From Agreia sp. VKM Ac-1783 (lineage in GTDB: Bacteria; Actinomycetota; Actinomycetes; Actinomycetales; Microbacteriaceae): a DNA stretch of 64,000 bases. The stretch lies in NCBI RefSeq assembly GCF_900177765.1, contig NZ_FXWI01000003.1, positions 62,001 through 126,000 of the forward strand. Direction: 5' to 3'. The notes below the pieces were generated by a model. The model saw nothing but the letters and a program-made list of their open reading frames with translations. It was not told the DNA's origin and searched no databases. A program made the translations under genes and the position numbers. This document shows, piece after piece, positions 58,455 through 64,000 of this stretch (position 1 is the first letter of the stretch; every line of letters starts with the position of its first letter).

Positions 58455-60413
58455 ATGTCGCAGCAGAACAACGCCAACTTCATCTGGTCGATCGCAGACC
58501 TCCTCCGTGGGCCCTATAAGCCGCATCAATATGGTGCCATCGTGCTTCCGTTTACCATCCTTCGGCGGCTCGACGCCGTACTGGAGTCGACTAAGCAGGC
58601 CGTTCTCGATGAGGCCAAGAAGCGGGCAGATTCCGCATCAGCGAATGTGTTCCTCGCAAAGGCCTCCGGCACCGGCTTCTATAACACCTCCGCTTTTACT
58701 TTGCAGTCGCTCATGGGCGACCCCGCCGGAATCAAGGCAAACCTAGTTGATTACATTCACGGTTTCTCGGAGAACGTGCGCGACATCTTTGAGCGCTTCG
58801 AGTTCGAGAAGCAGATTGAGAAGCTTGATGCCGAGAACCTGCTGTATCTGGTGACACAACGCTTTGCTGCAGTGGACCTGCACCCCAACAAAGTGACAAA
58901 CATCGAGATGGGCCTCATGTTCGAGGAGCTCATTCGTAAATTTGCTGAGACCTCCAACGAGACCGCGGGCGAACACTTCACGCCCCGCGAGGTAATCAGG
59001 CTGATGGTGAGTCTGCTCTTCATCGCCGATGATGAGGCACTCAACCAGAAGGGCGTGGTTCGGTCCATTTACGATCCGACGGCTGGGACGGGCGGCATGC
59101 TGTCGGTCGCCGACGAGTACCTGCTCGAGCACAATCCAGATGCCCGGCTTGTCATGTACGGCCAGGAAATCAACGGCGAGTCCTACGCCATCTGCAAGGC
59201 CGACCTGGTGATCAAGGGCCAGGACATCAACCACATCGTGCACGGCGATACCCTTACCGACGACGGCTTGACAGGTGAGACGTTCGACTATTGCCTCTCC
59301 AACCCTCCGTTCGGCGTCGACTGGAACAAGCAAAGGCCTGCCGTACTCAAGGAGCACGAAGACCAGGGCTTCAATGGCCGGTTCGGCCCCGGTCTTCCCC
59401 GCGTCTCTGATGGGTCGCTGCTGTTCCTCATGCACCTCGTAAAGAAGCTGCGGCCGAAGGCGAAGGGCGGTGGGCGAGCCGGAATTGTGCTCAACGGCTC
59501 GCCGCTATTCACAGGTGGAGCGGGCTCCGGGGAATCCGAGATTCGCCGCTACCTCCTCGAGAACGATTTGCTCGAGGCCATTGTGGCCCTGCCGACAGAC
59601 ATGTTTTACAACACGGGAATTGCCACGTACGTCTGGATTATCGACAACGATAAGCGCCCTGAACGCCGCGGCACCGTGCAACTAATCAACGGCGCCGGCT
59701 TTTCTCAAAAGATGCGCAAGTCCCTCGGATCGAAGCGAAAGAAACTCGGTTCCGACGACATCGCAAAGATCGTTCGGCTCTATGGCGATGCCGAAGGATC
59801 GGATGCTTCGAAGACGTTCTTGAATGAAGATTTCGGCTATTACACAATTACCGTTGAGCGCCCCCTCCGTCTGAATTGGGCACTCACCGCCGAGCGTCTC
59901 CAAGTCGCGATTGCAGCAAAGGGACTGGCGAAGCTCACCGAATCGGAAAGAGCATCGCTGATCAAGCTTGTCGAGTTCCCGTCGCCGGATGTCGAAACGA
60001 CCCCCCTGACAGATCTCAATGAATTCACCCAGATGATCAAAACCCAGCTGACCGCGGCAGGCATCGGGCTCTCGGCCCTGCAACTCAAGACACTGGTCTC
60101 CGGGCTCTCCGAACGAGACGAGAGCGCACCGATCATTACTGACACCAAGGGTAATCCGTTGCCCGACACTGACGCCCGCGACACCGAGAATGTTCCCCTC
60201 CGCGACGACATTCAGGAGTACCTCGCTCGTGAGGTGTTGCCGCACGTCCCGGATGCATGGATCGATGAATCGAGGACCAAGATTGGCTACGAAATTCCAT
60301 TCACTCGACACTTCCACCGGTACGTGCCGACACGCCCGCTGGAAGAAATTGACGCCGACCTGAACGCTCTCATTCGGGAGATCACGGATCTTCTGAACGA
60401 GGTTGAGGCGTGA
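58455..60413 (+). CDS. hsdM: Type I restriction-modification methyltransferase HsdM
   Basis: 652-residue N6-adenine methyltransferase subunit. The N-terminal helical domain (ADLLRGPYKPHQYGAIVLPF) is followed by SAM motif I YDPTAGTGGML near residue 206 and catalytic motif IV NPPF at 283-286. A C-terminal region (about 480-652) extends past the usual 500-550 residues and may contact HsdS. With HsdS it methylates the target sequence; with HsdR it forms the restriction complex. GTGA overlaps hsdS. Ribosome site weak. Confidence 0.96.
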   Translation: MSQQNNANFIWSIADLLRGPYKPHQYGAIVLPFTILRRLDAVLESTKQAVLDEAKKRADSASANVFLAKASGTGFYNTSAFTLQSLMGDPAGIKANLVDYIHGFSENVRDIFERFEFEKQIEKLDAENLLYLVTQRFAAVDLHPNKVTNIEMGLMFEELIRKFAETSNETAGEHFTPREVIRLMVSLLFIADDEALNQKGVVRSIYDPTAGTGGMLSVADEYLLEHNPDARLVMYGQEINGESYAICKADLVIKGQDINHIVHGDTLTDDGLTGETFDYCLSNPPFGVDWNKQRPAVLKEHEDQGFNGRFGPGLPRVSDGSLLFLMHLVKKLRPKAKGGGRAGIVLNGSPLFTGGAGSGESEIRRYLLENDLLEAIVALPTDMFYNTGIATYVWIIDNDKRPERRGTVQLINGAGFSQKMRKSLGSKRKKLGSDDIAKIVRLYGDAEGSDASKTFLNEDFGYYTITVERPLRLNWALTAERLQVAIAAKGLAKLTESERASLIKLVEFPSPDVETTPLTDLNEFTQMIKTQLTAAGIGLSALQLKTLVSGLSERDESAPIITDTKGNPLPDTDARDTENVPLRDDIQEYLAREVLPHVPDAWIDESRTKIGYEIPFTRHFHRYVPTRPLEEIDADLNALIREITDLLNEVEA

Positions 60414-61744
60414 CTCCGAAGCGCTATCCGACTTACAGGGAATCAGGTATTGAATGGCTAGGAGCCATTCCACAGGTATGGAAGACGGCGTCGCTCAAAC
60501 GGAACACATACATCAAGGGACGCGTTGGTTGGAAAGGGCTGACTTCGGACGAGTTCGAGATCGAATCCGATGCCTACCTCGTAACCGGGAGCGACTTTAG
60601 TGGTCGAGTCATCGATTGGACGAAGTGCTATCAAGTTACGTTGCACCGATACGAAGATGATCCATTCATCCAATTGAGGAATGGGGATTTGCTCATCACA
60701 AAAGATGGCACGATCGGCAAGACAAGTCTTGTTGACCGCCTGGACAAGCCCGCGTGCTTGAACAGTGGAATCTTTCTTGTGCGACCGTTGGCCGACTACA
60801 CTTCTGATTTTTTGTATTGGGTTCTTAATTCGACAGTTTTCCGCCACTTTGTTGAGTTAACGTCTTCTGGCTCCACAATTCAGCACCTCTATCAGAACGT
60901 TTTTGAGACATTCGCCTTCGGGTTTCCGGGCTTAGATGACCAGTATCAGATCTCACGCTACCTGGATGCGCAGACGGTGAAGATCGACTTGCTAATCGAG
61001 AAGCAGGAGCGTCTGATCGACACTTTGGTGGAGCGGAGGCAGGCCCTCATCAGCCACGCTGTCACCAAGGGCCTCGATCCGAATGTGCCGCTCAGAGAAA
61101 CTGCCTACGAATGGATCAAGTCAGTTCCCGTTCATTGGAAAACGGCCCCCTTCATCAGGCTCGCCACGAGTCAAGTGGACTATCGTGGCGCAACGCCGAC
61201 TAAGACGACTGAGGGCATTCAGTTGCTGACCGCACGGAACGTAAAAAAGGGTTACATCGATCGAGAATCATCTCGCGAATTCGTCGCGGAGTCTGAATAC
61301 AGCACGATCATGCGGCGAGGGCAGCCTGAAATCGGCGATGTCCTGTTGACCATGGAGGCACCGCTCGGGAACGTCGCGCTTGTAGATGATGTCCGAGTGG
61401 CACTTGCCCAGCGGATAGTGAAGTTCAGGCTCGACCCGGGACGTCTTCTCTCAAAATATGCGAACTATTTGCTCAACGGATATGAGTTTCAGCAACAGAT
61501 TCTCAGTAAGGCGACGGGGTCCACAGCGCCCGGTCTTAAAGCGAGCAAGTTGATCGAACTCATGGTTGCGGTCCCTCCCCTGGAGGAACAGAGGTCGATA
61601 GTTGAGATGCTCGATTCGGCGACGGCCAAGATAGATGCGCTTTCGGCGAAGGCGCGCGAGATGATCGACGTGCTAAGAGAACGTCGGCTAGCACTCATCA
61701 CCGCGGCGGTAACGGGGAAGATCGACGTGAGGGGGCTGTCCTGA
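60410..61744 (+). CDS. hsdS: Type I restriction specificity subunit HsdS
   Basis: 444 residues with two target-recognition domains, each followed by a helical conserved region. The first begins YRESGIEWLGAIPQVWKTAS and ends with helix IDLLIEKQERLIDTLVERRQ; the second begins YEWIKSVPVHWKTAPF and ends IDALSAKAREMIDVLRERR. The half-site motifs GIEWLGAIPQVW and PVHWKTA are typical of HsdS. The recognition sequence cannot be read from this. GTG start overlaps hsdM; the stop shares TGATG with hsdR. Confidence 0.96.
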   Translation: MTPKRYPTYRESGIEWLGAIPQVWKTASLKRNTYIKGRVGWKGLTSDEFEIESDAYLVTGSDFSGRVIDWTKCYQVTLHRYEDDPFIQLRNGDLLITKDGTIGKTSLVDRLDKPACLNSGIFLVRPLADYTSDFLYWVLNSTVFRHFVELTSSGSTIQHLYQNVFETFAFGFPGLDDQYQISRYLDAQTVKIDLLIEKQERLIDTLVERRQALISHAVTKGLDPNVPLRETAYEWIKSVPVHWKTAPFIRLATSQVDYRGATPTKTTEGIQLLTARNVKKGYIDRESSREFVAESEYSTIMRRGQPEIGDVLLTMEAPLGNVALVDDVRVALAQRIVKFRLDPGRLLSKYANYLLNGYEFQQQILSKATGSTAPGLKASKLIELMVAVPPLEEQRSIVEMLDSATAKIDALSAKAREMIDVLRERRLALITAAVTGKIDVRGLS

Positions 61745-64000
61745 TGGGTATGCAGAACGAGTACTGGTTCGAAGACGAGTTGGCCCAGCACCTCGCCACG
61801 AATGGGTGGGATTACTCTAAAGACGACACCGGATATGACCGGGCGCTCGCCATCTTTCCGGCAGATATTTTTGGCTGGCTGAGCGACACCCAAAGGGACG
61901 CTCTCAGACAGAGGGTAAAAGAGTCGGACTCTCCGATCTTGCAGACCAAAGCGCAGCAACAACTACTCACCCGCCTTACCCATCTGCTCGACAAGCCGTT
62001 CGAGCAAGGCGGCGGCACATTGAATGTGTTGCGGCACGGGTTCAAAGACATTGCAACGCAGTTTGATATGTGCCAGTTCCGTCCGGCGCAGAGCCTGAAT
62101 CCCGTGACGCTCGAGCGATACGCGAAGGTTCGTTTGCGAGTCATGCGTCAGGTGCACTACTCCACGTCAAATCAGAAAAGCCTCGACCTGGTGTTCTTCG
62201 TAAACGGCCTGCCCGTGGCCACAATGGAGGTCAAGACAGACTTCACGCAGTCCGTCGAAGACGCCAAGACGCAGTACAAGAAGGACCGCAAGCCGCGGGA
62301 TCCAATAACTAAGAAGGTTGAGCCGCTGCTCGGTTTTGGCAGCCGTGCGCTAGTGCACTTCGCCGTCTCCAACTCTGAGGTGTGGATGACGACACGCCTC
62401 GACGGAGACGACACTCATTTTCTTCCCTTCAACATGGGTAACGACGGCGGCAAGGGCAACCCGGAGAATCCGAATGGGTCACCGACCTCGTATCTGTGGG
62501 AGCGGGTGCTGCAGCGTGACGCATGGCTTGAGATCATCGGCAAATTCCTGCACGCCAGCTCATGGAAAGAGACGGATGCCGTCACCGGTGAGGTCGCGAC
62601 GAGACAGTCGCTGCTGTTTCCACGGTTTCACCAGTGGGAGTCGGTCACTTCACTGGTGCAGGCCGCGCGTACCGAGGGCCCGGGCCACCGATACTTGATC
62701 CAGCACAGTGCGGGCTCGGGCAAGACGAACTCCATCGCGTGGACCGCACATCAACTCAGCTCTCTTCATAACGACGCAGGCACGAAGGTATTCGACTCAG
62801 TGATCGTCGTCACCGACCGTACGGTGCTCGACGACCAATTGCAGGATGCGATCTACCAGATCGATCACAAATCCGGTGTAGTCGTGCCGATCACAAAGGG
62901 CGGGGCGGACTCGAAGTCTTCGGCGCTTACGAAGGCGCTGACAGACCGGGCACAGATCATCATCGTGACGATACAGACGTTCCCATTTGCTCTCAAAGCG
63001 ATTCGCACCTCCGGAGCCCTCGTCGGCCGCAACTTCGCGATCATCGCCGACGAGGCGCACTCGTCGCAGACCGGAAACACGTCCGCCAAGCTCAAGCACG
63101 TGCTCTCGCCCGATGAACTCGCTTCTTTGGAGGATGGCGGAACGTACGATGTCGAGGCGCTGCTCGCAGCTGAGATGGAAGAGAAGGCGTCGGCGGCGAA
63201 CATCAGCTTCTTCGCCTACACGGCCACTCCGAAAGCTAAGACGCTGGAGCTATTTGGGCGCATCGGCGAAGACGACCTGCCGCATGCGTTCCACGAATAC
63301 ACCATGAAGCAGGCGATCGAAGAACGATTCATTCTCGATGTTCTGCAGAACTACACGCCCTACAAGCTGGCGTTCAAGCTTGCACACAACGGTCGCGAGT
63401 ACGACAGCACAGACCCTCTCGTCGACAAGACTAAAGCCGCGAAAGACCTCATGCGCTGGGTGCGACTGCATGACTACAACATCTCGCAGAAGGTGGCGGT
63501 GATCGTCGAGCACTTTCGCGACAACGTCGGCTGGCGCCTGGGAGGACAGGCCAAGGCGATGGTGGTTACTGGTAGCCGGCTCGAGGCGGTGCGCTACAAG
63601 CGTGCCTTCGACAAGTACGTGAGCGAAAAAAAGTACTCGGGTCTCGCGGCACTCGTCGCCTTTTCCGGCGAAGTCACCGATGAGGAGGCTGGCGAAGAGT
63701 CGGTTACCGAGGTCACGCTCAACCCCGGTTTGAAGGGGCGGAGCTTGCCAAAGGCCTTTGCCACGGACGACTACCAGGTCATGCTGGTCGCAAACAAGTT
63801 TCAGACGGGATTCGATCAGCCGTTGCTGGTGGCCATGTACGTCGATAAGAAGCTCTCGGATGTTGCGGCGGTGCAGACGCTGTCACGACTGAATCGAGTA
63901 GCAACCGGCAAGGATCAAACGTTCGTGCTCGACTTTGTCAACGACCCGAGCGAAATTCTGAAGGAGTTTCGCAAGTACTACCGCACAGCCGATCTTGCTG
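61744..64000 (+). CDS. hsdR: Type I restriction endonuclease HsdR, 3' end outside window
   Basis: 752 residues visible. The N-terminal nuclease domain has D148 and E162-V-K164 (DLVFFVNGLPVATMEVK), the PD-(D/E)xK pattern that cuts DNA. The motor domain follows: Walker A AGSGKT with K327, DEAH at 436-439, FFAYTATPKAK and ANKFQTGFDQPLL (helicase motifs III and V), then QTLSRLNRV (motif VI). All motifs look intact up to the window edge. ATG overlaps the hsdS stop (TGATG). Confidence 0.95.
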   Translation, partial: MGMQNEYWFEDELAQHLATNGWDYSKDDTGYDRALAIFPADIFGWLSDTQRDALRQRVKESDSPILQTKAQQQLLTRLTHLLDKPFEQGGGTLNVLRHGFKDIATQFDMCQFRPAQSLNPVTLERYAKVRLRVMRQVHYSTSNQKSLDLVFFVNGLPVATMEVKTDFTQSVEDAKTQYKKDRKPRDPITKKVEPLLGFGSRALVHFAVSNSEVWMTTRLDGDDTHFLPFNMGNDGGKGNPENPNGSPTSYLWERVLQRDAWLEIIGKFLHASSWKETDAVTGEVATRQSLLFPRFHQWESVTSLVQAARTEGPGHRYLIQHSAGSGKTNSIAWTAHQLSSLHNDAGTKVFDSVIVVTDRTVLDDQLQDAIYQIDHKSGVVVPITKGGADSKSSALTKALTDRAQIIIVTIQTFPFALKAIRTSGALVGRNFAIIADEAHSSQTGNTSAKLKHVLSPDELASLEDGGTYDVEALLAAEMEEKASAANISFFAYTATPKAKTLELFGRIGEDDLPHAFHEYTMKQAIEERFILDVLQNYTPYKLAFKLAHNGREYDSTDPLVDKTKAAKDLMRWVRLHDYNISQKVAVIVEHFRDNVGWRLGGQAKAMVVTGSRLEAVRYKRAFDKYVSEKKYSGLAALVAFSGEVTDEEAGEESVTEVTLNPGLKGRSLPKAFATDDYQVMLVANKFQTGFDQPLLVAMYVDKKLSDVAAVQTLSRLNRVATGKDQTFVLDFVNDPSEILKEFRKYYRTADLA

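Noticed and set aside
1-64000. CRISPR arrays, rRNA and tRNA genes
   Set aside because: No regularly spaced direct repeats of CRISPR type, and no recognisable rRNA or cloverleaf sequence was seen by eye; a tRNA scan would be decisive.

Overview
The window is high-GC DNA with mostly G/C third codon positions, frequent GTG starts and ATGA/GTGA/TGATG gene overlaps. Together with the LAxTG-type surface protein and the lipoproteins, this points to an actinobacterium, most likely Microbacteriaceae (inference from style only). No rRNA, tRNA or CRISPR array was recognised. About 45 genes are called; the first (aldehyde dehydrogenase) and last (HsdR) run off the ends.

Region 1 (1-24.2 kb) is a catabolic and uptake cluster for a nitrogen-rich compound of unknown identity. 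It holds an aldehyde dehydrogenase, MFS transporter, RidA, PLP aminotransferase, sarcosine-oxidase-like flavoenzyme, gamma-glutamyltransferase-like enzyme, copper amine oxidase, amidase, GntR/FCD regulator, membrane protein, amidohydrolase, cytidine-deaminase-fold protein, isochorismatase-like hydrolase, second amidohydrolase, Dpp/Opp-type ABC importer, third amidohydrolase, alpha/beta hydrolase, cyclase and lactonase-like metallo-hydrolase. Five promoter regions carry the palindrome ATTGGATCCAAT or a near copy; four of the five have a second box exactly 21 bp away. One site lies upstream of the gntR gene itself, so I infer one autoregulated GntR regulon.

Region 2 (24.2-33.7 kb) is a compact minus-strand urea operon: APC permease, two DUF1989 urea-carboxylase-associated proteins, urea carboxylase, allophanate hydrolase and a TetR regulator. 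A perfect CTGTC-N4-GACAG palindrome before the permease suggests AmtR-type nitrogen control. It would finish nitrogen recovery from urea released by region 1.

Region 3 (33.9-43 kb) is ordinary chromosome: a methyltransferase, an HxlR regulator followed by an unusual luciferase-like/FAD-oxidase fusion, an epimerase and several small membrane proteins, interspersed with hairpin-forming intergenic repeats.

Region 4 (43-52.5 kb) is surface and secretion: a LAxTG-anchored protein translationally coupled to an S53 protease lipoprotein, a Tat-exported phospholipase C, an exonuclease-BRCT protein and a propeller-like lipoprotein. The S53 and propeller genes each have a TGAGAAC-type palindrome upstream, possibly Zur sites.

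Region 5 (52.6-64 kb) looks like a defense island with looser codon use: a broken PH/Ltp gene, a coupled pair encoding a SIR2-STALD (ThsA-like) NADase and a short ThiC-like protein with an altered cysteine cluster, a large unrecognised coiled-coil protein, and a type I restriction-modification system (hsdM, hsdS, hsdR). The SIR2-STALD/ThiC-like pair is the best candidate here for an undescribed system.
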